Source: Nocardioides sp. InS609-2 (GTDB lineage Bacteria; Actinomycetota; Actinomycetes; Propionibacteriales; Nocardioidaceae). Taken from it: 64,000 nt of DNA. How positions within the stretch are numbered: position 1 is the stretch's first letter; each line of letters starts with the position of its first letter. Under the pieces are notes generated by a model, which ran no database searches, had not been told where the DNA came from, and worked only from the letters and a program-made list of their open reading frames with translations. Position numbers and translations under genes: made by a program. The DNA lies in NCBI RefSeq assembly GCF_023208195.1, contig NZ_CP060034.1, positions 1,240,001 to 1,304,000 of the forward strand, in the 5' to 3' direction. Below, piece after piece: positions 1 through 7,633 of this stretch.

Positions 1-303
1 TCGGTCACCCTGACCGGTGAGGTCGAGAAAACGCTGGACTGGGAGTGGCCGCCTCTGGTCGACATCGACCCGGTCGAGCTGATCAAGGCCATCGTTGAGG
101 CCGAGGGCACCAGGGTCGGGCAGGCTGTCCCGCTCGTGTTGCTGCGTCTTCTCCTGAACGCGCTTGGTGTGAAGGACGTGGACGAGGTCCTCGAGACGGT
201 CCAAGACGACGAGGGCCGGTTCATCGACCCCCGTGCCACCGCCGGCCAGGTCGCCGTCGACGCATTCAACCGTGGCGATGACCCCTTCGACGCCACGAGC
301 TGA
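1..303 (+). CDS. Phage portal protein, C-terminal end (partial)
   Basis: Open from the window edge to TGA at 301-303, giving the last 100 residues of a longer protein. The tail contains DWEWPPLVDIDPVEL and an acidic end (RGDDPFDATS), as in C-termini of SPP1 gp6-type portal proteins. The portal is the dodecameric ring at the capsid vertex through which DNA is packaged. The call rests mainly on position: the next genes are MuF-type minor head protein, protease/scaffold and capsid, the usual order after a portal gene. The N-terminal core is outside the window, so the family cannot be confirmed here. Confidence 0.7.
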   Translation, partial: SVTLTGEVEKTLDWEWPPLVDIDPVELIKAIVEAEGTRVGQAVPLVLLRLLLNALGVKDVDEVLETVQDDEGRFIDPRATAGQVAVDAFNRGDDPFDATS

Positions 304-308
304 CGGTC

Positions 309-2093
309 GTGGCTGCCAGCGAGGAGACCATCCGCCTCCAACGCCAGCTCCGTATTTCGGTCGACGCCGTCGTGGCCGACGAGATCCGCGATCTGACGCG
401 CGCATGGGCGACGGCGTGGGACGAGATCGGCCGCGACCTGAACACCGCGCTCGTCGACGCCCTCACCGCCGGCCAGGTCACCCGCGCACAGATGCTCAAG
501 GCGGAGCGACTCAAGAAGGCGCTGTCCACCATCGGGACCCGCCTCGAGGACCTCTCCCAGAACGCCGGCGTACGGATTCTCGGGGACCTCCGAGGCGTCA
601 TCGACACTGCCGGGTCGGCGCAGGCCTCCATCATCGACTCGCAGCTCCCCCGCAATGCCTCGCAGATGGTCGACCTCGACGCCTGGTCTCGGGTCGACCC
701 ACGCCAGGTCGACGCGATCGTGCGGCGCAGCACCCAGCAGATCACCTCCACGCTCCGCCCCCTGTCGGGCAAGGCGTACGACGTCGTGCAGCGCGAGCTC
801 ATCCGGTCGGTGGCCTCCGGGTCCAACCCCAAGGTGGCAGCGCGCCGCATGATCCAGCGCGCCGAGCAGGGCTTCAACGGTGGTCTCACCCGGGCCATGG
901 TGGTGTCGCGCACGGAGATCATCGACGCGCACCGCACCGCGGCCGCCGTTGGCCAGGCACCCCATGCCGACGTGCTGGCTGGGTGGACCTGGGTGGCGTC
1001 GCTGACACCGCGCACCTGCCCGGCCTGTCTTGGCAAGCACGGCGAGGTCTTCCCCCTGACCGAGCCCGGCCCGCTCGGCCACCAGCAATGCCGCTGCTCC
1101 CGTGTCCCGACCACGAAGTCCTGGGCCGACCTCGGCTTCGACGGAATCACCGAGCCGCCGTCGCTCATCCCCGACGCCGACGCGTTCTTCGCACGCCTCT
1201 CCCCGGCCGAGAAGTACGACCTCCTCGGCCAGGACCGCTACCGCGCCTGGGCCGGCGGGAAGTACCCCCGCTCCGAGTGGGCGGCACGCCGCACGAGCAC
1301 CGGGTGGCGCGACTCGTTCGTGCCATCGAAGCCGCCGGCCACACCGCGCATGACTCCGAGCGCCGGCCCTGCCGTACCGCCGCCCGGCTGGGACATGGGC
1401 CCGATCCTCGGAACCGTCGAGCAGCAGATCTACCAGAAGGCCCGCCCCCTCCAGGTCGGCCCGGACCTGCGCACCGTCGACCAGAACACCGCCAACCACT
1501 GGCACACCTACGTGCCCGACACCGAGGACCGCACCACCGCGCTCCTGCAGTACTGGAAGCCCACCGAGGACCTGGTCAAGCAGATCGCCGCCGACATCAC
1601 CGCCAGTTCCGTCCGTTCTCGCGCGACCAGCGGGAAGATCGGGACGACCTACCGGGCCTTCGAGGGCATGCGGTCCTCGGGAATCGCTGACGGCGGCTAC
1701 TCCCTGGACGACTTCAAGACCGACCTGACCGCGGCGGCCGAACGCCTCCTCGCCCGCGAAGTCGAAGACGTCGGCCTCGTCTACCGCGGGTTGAACCTCC
1801 CGACACGGTTCCCAATCGACACCGACGAGGGCCGGCGCGCCGCCGTCGCGGTCGTGCAGCTCGAGGACTGGTGGCACGTCTCGGCCACGACCCTCCCCGA
1901 TGTCGCGAAGGTCTACGCCCGAGGCAGCGGGACACGGGTGCTGCTCCGCATCGACGGCGCCGCCGGGATCGTGCTCAGCTCGATGGGCCGCATGGCACCG
2001 AGCACCGAGATCTTGCTCAGCGGCGGCTTCGACGTTGAGCGGTACGATGCCGTTGGCAGTGTGCTCACGATCTACGGGAGGTGGCGTCCATGA
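309..2093 (+). CDS. MuF-type minor head protein with C-terminal ADP-ribosyltransferase-like domain
   Basis: 594 aa, GTG start 5 nt after the portal stop. Residues about 1-300 resemble Mu F/SPP1 gp7 head morphogenesis proteins: a helical N-terminus, then the cysteine/histidine motif TCPACLGKHGEVFPL (C237, C240) and GHQQCRC. A proline-rich linker (about 335-360) follows. The last 230 residues look like an R-S-E ADP-ribosyltransferase: R493 in LVYRGLN, a hydrophobic/aromatic strand with S525-A-T (WWHVSATT), and E567 in PSTEILLSGGF. The phage family fits a minor capsid protein packaged inside the head. ART fusions to MuF proteins are known as toxins or as effectors injected with phage DNA. The domain call is by motif only; SAT replaces the more usual STS. 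Confidence 0.75.
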   Translation: MAASEETIRLQRQLRISVDAVVADEIRDLTRAWATAWDEIGRDLNTALVDALTAGQVTRAQMLKAERLKKALSTIGTRLEDLSQNAGVRILGDLRGVIDTAGSAQASIIDSQLPRNASQMVDLDAWSRVDPRQVDAIVRRSTQQITSTLRPLSGKAYDVVQRELIRSVASGSNPKVAARRMIQRAEQGFNGGLTRAMVVSRTEIIDAHRTAAAVGQAPHADVLAGWTWVASLTPRTCPACLGKHGEVFPLTEPGPLGHQQCRCSRVPTTKSWADLGFDGITEPPSLIPDADAFFARLSPAEKYDLLGQDRYRAWAGGKYPRSEWAARRTSTGWRDSFVPSKPPATPRMTPSAGPAVPPPGWDMGPILGTVEQQIYQKARPLQVGPDLRTVDQNTANHWHTYVPDTEDRTTALLQYWKPTEDLVKQIAADITASSVRSRATSGKIGTTYRAFEGMRSSGIADGGYSLDDFKTDLTAAAERLLAREVEDVGLVYRGLNLPTRFPIDTDEGRRAAVAVVQLEDWWHVSATTLPDVAKVYARGSGTRVLLRIDGAAGIVLSSMGRMAPSTEILLSGGFDVERYDAVGSVLTIYGRWRP

Positions 2094-2284
2094 CGACTGA
2101 CCCCCTGAGCCTGCCCCCCGGCCCGAAGCGCCGTGCGGCGATGGACGCCATCGGCATGAACGTCAGCCTCGCGGACTTCACCGCCGCCGAGCGGGCAGAG
2201 ATCGCGGCCGAGTCGGCCCGCGAGGAAGAGTCGTTCGAGAAGAACTCGCGCCCGATCAGCGACTTGTACCGCGTCGAGTCATAG
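2090..2284 (+). CDS. Small phage protein of unknown function
   Basis: 64 aa from ATG 2090, which overlaps the preceding stop (ATGA) and has GGGAGG 9 nt upstream. An in-frame GTG at 2081 is possible but less well placed. Charged, probably helical protein (sequence MTTDPLSLPPGPKRR near the start, then a Glu/Ala-rich helix). Coupled translation suggests it works with, or is made in proportion to, the MuF/ART protein. An immunity or chaperone role for the ART domain is possible but unproven. Confidence 0.6.
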   Translation: MTTDPLSLPPGPKRRAAMDAIGMNVSLADFTAAERAEIAAESAREEESFEKNSRPISDLYRVES

Positions 2285-2440
2285 CTTCGGGCGGTTCGGG
2301 TTCGCTGACCCGGACGGCTCGTAGCTGATCGCTCCGCACCGCCGGCACGTTGAGACCATCTCCGCGCTGCGCGATCCGATGATCACCTCTTCGAGTACCC
2401 AGATGTGCTCGAAGCAGTCCGCATCGTCATCAGCCCCCAT
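2279..2440 (-). CDS. Small zinc-ribbon-like protein, antisense to the late operon
   Basis: 53 aa on the minus strand, ATG at 2438-2440, overlapping the end of the next minus-strand gene by 11 nt. It carries one C-x2-C knuckle (TCRRCGAIS) and an upstream Cys/His pair (DCFEH), consistent with a small metal-binding fold. It ends overlapping the 3' end of the plus-strand small gene by 6 nt. Function unknown. The orientation against the structural operon suggests an independently expressed 'moron'. Confidence 0.5.
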   Translation of the reverse strand: MGADDDADCFEHIWVLEEVIIGSRSAEMVSTCRRCGAISYEPSGSANPNRPKL

Positions 2441-2702
2441 TGGTGACCCCGCCTGACGGCCCGGGGTGCCCCTCAACCGCCTGGTTCGGCAGCGCGCCCG
2501 GCGCGGGGTCAGCGGCCGACCCCAGGTCCGACGCCTTCCCAGGGCAATCGGGGTTCGGGCAGAAGTCCTGCGCGACGACTGTCGCCAGCACTTCGTCACC
2601 GCCCGGCACCACGTCCACGACACCGGACTCGAGTTCGTGTCCGCAGTACTCGCAGTGCGTCGGCCACTCCGGCTCTTCGACGTTCCCCATCTCCTCGTTC
2701 AT
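2430..2702 (-). CDS. Small zinc-ribbon protein, antisense to the late operon
   Basis: 90 aa on the minus strand from ATG at 2700-2702. Two cysteine pairs, HCEYCGHE near residue 17 and FCPNPDCPG near residue 48, make a convincing zinc ribbon. The C-terminus is Pro/Gly-rich. It forms a two-gene unit with the 53-aa zinc-ribbon protein downstream. It lies head-to-head with the protease/scaffold gene (start 2738), so about 35 bp must hold the divergent signals. Function unknown. Confidence 0.6.
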   Translation of the reverse strand: MNEEMGNVEEPEWPTHCEYCGHELESGVVDVVPGGDEVLATVVAQDFCPNPDCPGKASDLGSAADPAPGALPNQAVEGHPGPSGGVTNGG

Positions 2703-2737
2703 CCGCCGAACGCTACCCGTGACCGGGAGGTCCCGCC

Positions 2738-4030
2738 ATGCCCAAGCAGCTCCGCGAAACCGCCGCGATCACCGAGAAGGCGGCCGCCGAGGCCAAGAAC
2801 ACCGGTCTCCTCCCCATCCAGTTCATCTCAGCAGGCTGGGGCTCCAGCGGGTACTACTCACCCCAGGTCATCGAGCAGGCCGCGACTGACCAGGTCATCC
2901 CTGCCGGCACCCACATGTACGCCGATCACCCGACCGACGCAGAGGACGCCGAGCGCCCCGTCCGGTCGGTCAAAGACATCATGGCCGTCACCGTGGGCGA
3001 GTCACGCCTCGCCACCCAGGCCGACGTCACGGCCTGGGGCGCCGACCTCGGCGCCCTTGTCGGTGAAGCTCGCGTCGTCCCGCAGTGGCAGCCGCTGCTC
3101 GAGGCTGTTCGCGACCAGATCGGCACTTCCATCCGCGGGTCAGCCACAGACATCGTCGAGGGCGAGGCCGAGGGACGCCGCGGCGGCATCATCGAGGGCC
3201 TCGTCGCCCCAGTGCTGTCCGTCGACTTCGTGACCCGGGCCGGCCGTGGCGGGAAGGTCCTCTCCGTCATGGAGTCCGCGGCCGCCAACCGACGCGCCAT
3301 CGGCCACGGCATTGCTGAGGCCACCGTGAACGACACCCGCGAAGCGCTGCAGACCGTGCTCCGCGACGAGTACGGCGGCGACAAGACCTACGTGTGGGTC
3401 CGCGACTTCGACGAGTCGAGTGTCTGGTTCGAGATCGAGTCCGAGGACGACAACGGCGTGTTCGGCCAGACCTACACCGCCTCCACCACCGACGGCGTCT
3501 CGCTGTCCGGAGACCGCACCGAGGTGCAGGTCAAGACCACCTACGTCTCGGTCACCCGACCGGACAGCAACACCCCAACCGCCACGGAGTCCGAGGAGGA
3601 CAACATGGGCAAGATCCAGGTCGAGGAGTCGGTGCACACCGACGCCCTCGCAAAGGCCGGTCGGGTGGACGCTCTCGTCAGCGAGAACGCCGCCCTCAAG
3701 GCCGAGCGCGACAAGCTGCAGGAGAGCGACGCCGCGCGCATCCGCCGCGACGCCGGCCGGAAGATCATCGAGGACTCCGAGGGTGTCTTCGACGAGCTGC
3801 AGGCCCGCGGCTTGCTGGCCGACCTGCCCGTCACCGAGTCGGGCGTGCTCGACGTCGACGCCTTCACCACGACCGTCGCCGAGGCGGCCGCGAAGCAGAA
3901 GGTCGCGGCCGGTGCCGGCGGCATCACGTCGTTCGGTCAGACGACCGACACGGCCAACTCCACCACCGAGTCCTCCGCGCCGACCCGCACCGCCTGGGGC
4001 CGGACGCTGACCGAGCAGAAGGGAGCCTGA
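2738..4030 (+). CDS. Capsid maturation protease-scaffold fusion
   Basis: 430 aa, ATG 2738 after CGGGAGG. Residues about 1-200 are the putative protease. They include GWGSSGYYSPQVI near residue 33, YADHPT near residue 61 and SVDFVTRAGRGG near residue 161, hallmarks of the protease encoded before the capsid gene in many actinobacterial siphoviruses. Residues 290-430 are a charged, coiled-coil scaffold region (HTDALAKAGRVDALVSENA) ending in a Thr/Ser-rich tail. The scaffold shapes the procapsid and is then degraded. A strong internal ribosome site precedes M290, so the scaffold may also be made alone. Catalytic residues cannot be assigned with certainty. Confidence 0.75.
   Translation: MPKQLRETAAITEKAAAEAKNTGLLPIQFISAGWGSSGYYSPQVIEQAATDQVIPAGTHMYADHPTDAEDAERPVRSVKDIMAVTVGESRLATQADVTAWGADLGALVGEARVVPQWQPLLEAVRDQIGTSIRGSATDIVEGEAEGRRGGIIEGLVAPVLSVDFVTRAGRGGKVLSVMESAAANRRAIGHGIAEATVNDTREALQTVLRDEYGGDKTYVWVRDFDESSVWFEIESEDDNGVFGQTYTASTTDGVSLSGDRTEVQVKTTYVSVTRPDSNTPTATESEEDNMGKIQVEESVHTDALAKAGRVDALVSENAALKAERDKLQESDAARIRRDAGRKIIEDSEGVFDELQARGLLADLPVTESGVLDVDAFTTTVAEAAAKQKVAAGAGGITSFGQTTDTANSTTESSAPTRTAWGRTLTEQKGA
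3605..4030 (+). CDS. Nested in-frame scaffold protein (internal start)
   Basis: In-frame ATG at 3605 (M290 of the fusion) is preceded by GAGGAGGA at 3593-3600, with AGGAGG ending 5 nt before the ATG. That is as good a Shine-Dalgarno as any in this operon. The 141-aa product is exactly the coiled-coil scaffold part. The arrangement mirrors lambda C/Nu3, where scaffold is translated from an internal start in the protease gene. Expression is inferred. Confidence 0.6.
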   Translation: MGKIQVEESVHTDALAKAGRVDALVSENAALKAERDKLQESDAARIRRDAGRKIIEDSEGVFDELQARGLLADLPVTESGVLDVDAFTTTVAEAAAKQKVAAGAGGITSFGQTTDTANSTTESSAPTRTAWGRTLTEQKGA

Positions 4031-4031
4031 C

Positions 4032-4427
4032 ATGGCGACCAACGAAAAGTTCCGCGCCGGCGACAAGGTCTCCCTTCCGGTCCTCGCCGGGAAGAAGGCC
4101 GGCGACCCGGTCCGTGTCGGCAGCCTCAACGGTGTCTGCGCCACCGACCGCGCCAAGGTCGACGTCGCACCCACCAACGCCGACGGCACGCTCAGCACGT
4201 CGTACAACTACGGCGGCGGCAACCCCACCGGGAACGCATCGGTCTGGCTCGACGGTGGCCACGAGTTCACCGTCGCCTTCGCCGTGGCCAACGTCGGTGA
4301 CCCGGTCTACATCCTCGCCGACGGCACTGCCCTCACCGGCACCGCGACCGGCAACAACCTGTACGGCCACGCCCTGACCACCAAGGCCGCGCCCAGCGGG
4401 CCCCTGACCGTTCGCATCGCGAACTGA
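4032..4427 (+). CDS. Capsid decoration/cement protein (DUF2190-like)
   Basis: 131 aa, starting 1 nt after the protease-scaffold stop. Small beta-rich protein containing AGDKVSLPVLAGKKAGDPV, then VGDPVYI and LYGHALT. This 'parameter that can be set and read' pattern is typical of DUF2190 and related head-stabilisation proteins placed just before the major capsid gene. It would bind the outside of the capsid lattice. The call is by composition and gene order. Confidence 0.7.
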   Translation: MATNEKFRAGDKVSLPVLAGKKAGDPVRVGSLNGVCATDRAKVDVAPTNADGTLSTSYNYGGGNPTGNASVWLDGGHEFTVAFAVANVGDPVYILADGTALTGTATGNNLYGHALTTKAAPSGPLTVRIAN

Positions 4428-4439
4428 TCGGAGATCGAC

Positions 4440-5591
4440 ATGACGATCGAACTGCTCTCCGGGGCCGCCGCGGTCGAGGCCGCGTCAGACTCCGACCTCT
4501 CGGGGACCCTCAACCCCCGCGCCTTCCGCATCGGGGAGGCGAGCACCAGCCGTGCCCGCAAGGCCCTGGCCGAGGCGTTCGCCAACCAGTGGGGTGCCGA
4601 CGTGCGCCTTGCTGAGGCGTTCTCCACCAGCGACTTCAAGCTTGCTGCCGCGGCCGAGCTCGACAAGGAGATGCTTGCGCAGTACGACGAGCTCCCCACC
4701 GTTTGGGACCAATACACGGATGCCACCACTGTCCGTGACTTCCGGCCCAAGCGGCTTGTGTCGAGGTGGCGCTCCACCGTCGGCATGCAGCGGGTCCCCG
4801 AGCTCACGGAGTACCCGGCCGACGACCGTCGCGGCGCAAACGAGTACGCGATCGCGGTGGCTAAGTATGGCCGCCGGTTCGCCATCTCGTGGGAGGCGTG
4901 GAAGAACAACGAGGCCATCGACGAGCTCGAGGAACTCCCGGGCGAGCTGGCCCGCCAGGCCCGGGAGACCGAGATGATCGCTGCGGCGTCCAACCTGCTG
5001 CTGGTCAACGCCCTGACCAGCATCGCGACGGACGTCAACACCGACTTCTTCAAGGCCGGCAACAACAACGTTCCCACGGCGTTGCCCCTCACCCGGGACA
5101 ACCTCAAGCTGGTGTGGGACGGCATGGCCACGAAGAAGGACCCGCAGTCGAAGAAGGTCATCGCGCGACCGGAGATGGTGCTGGTCGTCCCGAAGGCCCT
5201 CGAGGCGACGGTCCTGTCGATCACCAACCCGACGGTGATCCGCAAGACCTCGGGCACCACGCAGACCGAGGAGAGCAACGAGTTCTCGAAGCTCTCCTAC
5301 GTGGTCGATCCGATGCTCGACTACCTCAACACCCACGCGAACGCGGCCACCACCTGGTTCCTCGTGCCGAAGCCGAAGAGCTCGCGGCCCGCACTGTGGG
5401 TCGCCAAGCTCGCCGGGCACGAGCAGCCCGACCTGCGCGTCAAGGCCGACACCGGCCGCAAGATCGGCGGCGGCGACATCTCCGCACTTGAGGGGTCGTT
5501 CGAGATCGACGACATTCAGTACAGAGGTCGTCATATCGTCGGGAATCAGCAGGGGGATCCCCTGTTCACGTACGTCTCTCGGGGCGCGTGA
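4440..5591 (+). CDS. Major capsid protein (HK97 fold, Mu gpT-like)
   Basis: 383 aa, ATG 4440 preceded by GGAGATCGAC. Length and layout fit HK97-fold capsid proteins without a long cleaved delta domain. It has an N-terminal arm and a central region resembling Mu gpT-type capsid proteins (VSRWRSTVGMQRVPEL, FAISWEAWKNNEAIDEL). Long helical and beta segments follow, and it ends in GRHIVGNQQGDPLFTYVSR. Position between the cement protein and the connectors supports the call. It forms the icosahedral shell. Confidence 0.85.
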   Translation: MTIELLSGAAAVEAASDSDLSGTLNPRAFRIGEASTSRARKALAEAFANQWGADVRLAEAFSTSDFKLAAAAELDKEMLAQYDELPTVWDQYTDATTVRDFRPKRLVSRWRSTVGMQRVPELTEYPADDRRGANEYAIAVAKYGRRFAISWEAWKNNEAIDELEELPGELARQARETEMIAAASNLLLVNALTSIATDVNTDFFKAGNNNVPTALPLTRDNLKLVWDGMATKKDPQSKKVIARPEMVLVVPKALEATVLSITNPTVIRKTSGTTQTEESNEFSKLSYVVDPMLDYLNTHANAATTWFLVPKPKSSRPALWVAKLAGHEQPDLRVKADTGRKIGGGDISALEGSFEIDDIQYRGRHIVGNQQGDPLFTYVSRGA

Positions 5592-5596
5592 TCCTG

Positions 5597-5630
5597 ACCT
5601 GAGGGGTGGGTTTCGACCTGCCCCTCAGGT
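5597..5630 (+). terminator. Strong hairpin with UUCG loop after the capsid gene
   Basis: ACCTGAGGGG (5597-5606) pairs with CCCCTCAGGT (5621-5630). Two G-U pairs and GGT/ACC extend it to a 15-bp stem closed by TTCG (5612-5615). No T-tract follows. It could be an attenuator or mRNA-stability element limiting read-through from the highly expressed capsid gene. Confidence 0.6.
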
Positions 5631-5656
5631 GCTCCGATCGAGTAGAATCGGAGCAC
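5629..5656 (+). repeat. Perfect 10-bp inverted repeat
   Basis: GTGCTCCGAT (5629-5638) and ATCGGAGCAC (5647-5656) with an 8-nt loop. It shares two bases with the preceding hairpin, so the outer pairs of the two stems compete. It lies about 60 bp upstream of the HNH gene. Confidence 0.6.
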
Positions 5657-5718
5657 GAAAGACCCCCGCACCGCTTGCCGGCGGCCGGGGGCGTGGCCCA
5701 CTCGGATGAGGAGTGAAC

Positions 5719-6339
5719 ATGGACGAGCGTATCTGCTCGAAGTGCGGTGTTTCCAAGCCCGAGACGTCGGAATTCTTCGGCAAGCGAGGCAACGCCGCAC
5801 GCGGCGGCCTCCGGCCTGATTGCAAGGCTTGCGTCTCGGAGAGCAACCGCCGCTACCGCGAGGCCAACGGGGAACGCATCCGTGGACAGAAGGCGGCCCA
5901 TCGGGCTGCCAATCCCGAAGCGTCCAGGAGCCGCGAGGCTGCCTACATGTCCACACCAGAGGGCAGGGCTACTCGGTATCGAAACTCGGCCAAGTGGAAC
6001 CGGTCTTCTGAGGGCAGGTTGTTCTACGCCATCACCCAGCTCCGGCGCCGCGCTGAGGCCTCCGGGCTGCTGGCCAACTTCACCGCGGACGACTGGCACC
6101 GCTGTCTAGAACTCTTCGAGGATGCCTGCGCCTACTGCGGGGCGACCGAGACGCTCACCCAAGAGCACGTGATCCCGGACAGCAAGGGCGGCCCGTACAC
6201 CGCCACGAACGTCGTCGTGGCCTGTCGTCCCTGCAACACCAGCAAGCACGACTCCGATATGGAGACCTGGTTCCGGTCCCAGACCTTCTTCACACCTGTA
6301 CGTCTGGCGCGCATCGTGGCGCACGTCAACGGCGCCTGA
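5719..6339 (+). CDS. HNH endonuclease, homing-type
   Basis: 206 aa. ATG 5719 is chosen because GAGGAG (5708-5713) lies 5 nt upstream; a GTG at 5713 overlaps that site. The N-terminus has a CSKCG...CKAC zinc knuckle (about 7-37). The C-terminal HNH core reads CAYCG...QEHVIPDSKGG...NVVVACRPCNTSK, with two further Cys pairs and the catalytic His in EHVIP. HNH enzymes nick or cut DNA and often sit as free-standing homing genes among phage structural genes. It interrupts the usual capsid-to-connector junction and is flanked by hairpins on both sides, as expected of an inserted cassette. Confidence 0.85.
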   Translation: MDERICSKCGVSKPETSEFFGKRGNAARGGLRPDCKACVSESNRRYREANGERIRGQKAAHRAANPEASRSREAAYMSTPEGRATRYRNSAKWNRSSEGRLFYAITQLRRRAEASGLLANFTADDWHRCLELFEDACAYCGATETLTQEHVIPDSKGGPYTATNVVVACRPCNTSKHDSDMETWFRSQTFFTPVRLARIVAHVNGA

Positions 6340-6368
6340 CCGAGGGCACGACCCAGTTGAACTGCCCA

Positions 6369-6405
6369 GTGGGGCGAGGGGTGCGTCAGACGCCCCTTGC
6401 CCCAC
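6369..6405 (+). terminator. Strong hairpin downstream of the HNH gene
   Basis: GTGGGGCGAGGGG (6369-6381) pairs with CCCCTTGCCCCAC (6393-6405): 13 pairs including one G-U, 11-nt loop, no T-tract. It lies between the HNH stop and the connector start and may limit transcription between the two cistrons. Confidence 0.55.
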
Positions 6406-6450
6406 CGGGTCAGCACCACAACTCCACAGCCGCACCCCAGGGAGGCCGTC

Positions 6451-6825
6451 ATGGCGATCGACTACACGACTCCCGCCGGCCAGGTGCGGTTGTTGATCAA
6501 CGACACCCAGGCCGACCAGGTCTTCGGCGACGACGAGATCACGGCCTACCTCGCGCTCGAGTCTGGGAGCGTGAAGCGGGCGGCCGCTCAGGCGCTCGAC
6601 ACGATTGCCGACGACGAGGCGCTGACCTCGAAGGCCATCCGTACCCAGGACCTGGCCACCGACGGCCCGAAGACCGCGGACTCTCTGCGCAAGCGCGCCG
6701 CTGCGCTCCGTGCACAGGCCGACCAGGTCGACGAGGACGCTGACGAGGGGTTCTTCCAGATCGTCGACGTCGTCGGTTGCGGCGGGTTCGGGCCTGAGCT
6801 GACCGAGCGGCCGGGCTGGCTGTGA
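6451..6825 (+). CDS. Head-tail connector protein (gp6/adaptor type)
   Basis: 124 aa, ATG 6451 with GGGAGG 5 nt upstream. It starts MAIDYTTPAGQVRLLINDTQ and continues FGDDEITAYLALESG, then a helical region rich in Ala/Asp. This is the typical pattern of HK97 gp6-like adaptors that dock on the portal ring. Its stop overlaps the next GTG (GTGA). Confidence 0.75.
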   Translation: MAIDYTTPAGQVRLLINDTQADQVFGDDEITAYLALESGSVKRAAAQALDTIADDEALTSKAIRTQDLATDGPKTADSLRKRAAALRAQADQVDEDADEGFFQIVDVVGCGGFGPELTERPGWL

Positions 6826-7253
6826 AGCGTCACCACACCGGGTCCGGGCGCCGGGCCGTGATCCCGGACGACTGGGCCGCGCATCACGCTCCGGTCGCCG
6901 AGGGCACCATGCTCGACGGCACCATCGCCCTCCGCGAGCCCGGCACCGTGCAGACCTGGTCCGACGAGCTCGAGCGGAACGTGGCCACACCCAAGACCCC
7001 GTACTTCACCGGTGGCTGCCGCATCCAGGCACTCACCGGGCAGGCCCGCGTGATCGCCGTGGCCGAGGACGACGAGACGATCGCCGACTACCTCATCACC
7101 GTGCCCCGTGACGTCGAGCCCCTCGAGGGCCATCTCGCCCGCGTCACCGCTGTCGACGACGCCGTCCTGATCAACCGCACCCTCCGCGTCGAGCGGGTGG
7201 TGCGAGGCACCCAGCGCTTCGAGCGCGACATCTTCTGCACCCTCGCCGACTGA
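6822..7253 (+). CDS. Head-closure protein (DUF6093-like)
   Basis: 143 aa, GTG 6822 overlapping the previous stop. Beta-rich protein with GGCRIQALTGQARVIAVAEDD, LITVPRDVEPLEGHLARVTAVDD and FERDIFCTLAD. This resembles the head-completion/stopper proteins found second after the major capsid in actinobacterial siphoviruses. Role assigned mainly from order. Confidence 0.6.
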   Translation: MKRHHTGSGRRAVIPDDWAAHHAPVAEGTMLDGTIALREPGTVQTWSDELERNVATPKTPYFTGGCRIQALTGQARVIAVAEDDETIADYLITVPRDVEPLEGHLARVTAVDDAVLINRTLRVERVVRGTQRFERDIFCTLAD

Positions 7254-7267
7254 CCAGGAGGCCAGCC

Positions 7268-7633
7268 ATGACCGTCGCCCTCGACGTGTCCGAGCTCCGC
7301 GCCCTGGGCTTCCGCCTGCAGGCCGCCTCCGGCACCATCGGCGCCCTCACCGCGGCAGCCGTCCGCAAGACCGCCTTCGACATCGAGGCCGACGCCAAGG
7401 CCCTCGCCCCGGTCGACACCGGCAACCTCAAGAACTCGATCACCACCACCCTCACCGGTGATGGCCGCACCGGCAGCATGAGCGCCGAGATCGGCCCCAC
7501 CGCGGAGTACGGCGTCTTCCAGGAGTACGGCACCAGCACCCAGCCCGGCAAGGCGTACATGGGCCCCGCGTTCGACCGCCGCGCGCCCGGCCTCGATGCC
7601 GCGATCGGGCAGATCCTCGACGGCCTGATCTGA
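7268..7633 (+). CDS. Tail completion/neck protein, HK97 gp10-like
   Basis: 121 aa, ATG 7268 after AGGAGG. The middle carries ALAPVDTGNLKNSI and EYGVFQEYGTSTQPGKAYMGPAF. This is the classic HK97 gp10-family signature of neck proteins that join capsid and tail. Its stop overlaps the next ATG (TGATG). Confidence 0.85.
   Translation: MTVALDVSELRALGFRLQAASGTIGALTAAAVRKTAFDIEADAKALAPVDTGNLKNSITTTLTGDGRTGSMSAEIGPTAEYGVFQEYGTSTQPGKAYMGPAFDRRAPGLDAAIGQILDGLI

Noticed and set aside
3140..4207. 355-codon minus-strand frame
   Set aside because: Antisense to protease-scaffold and cement genes, no start context or recognisable domain.
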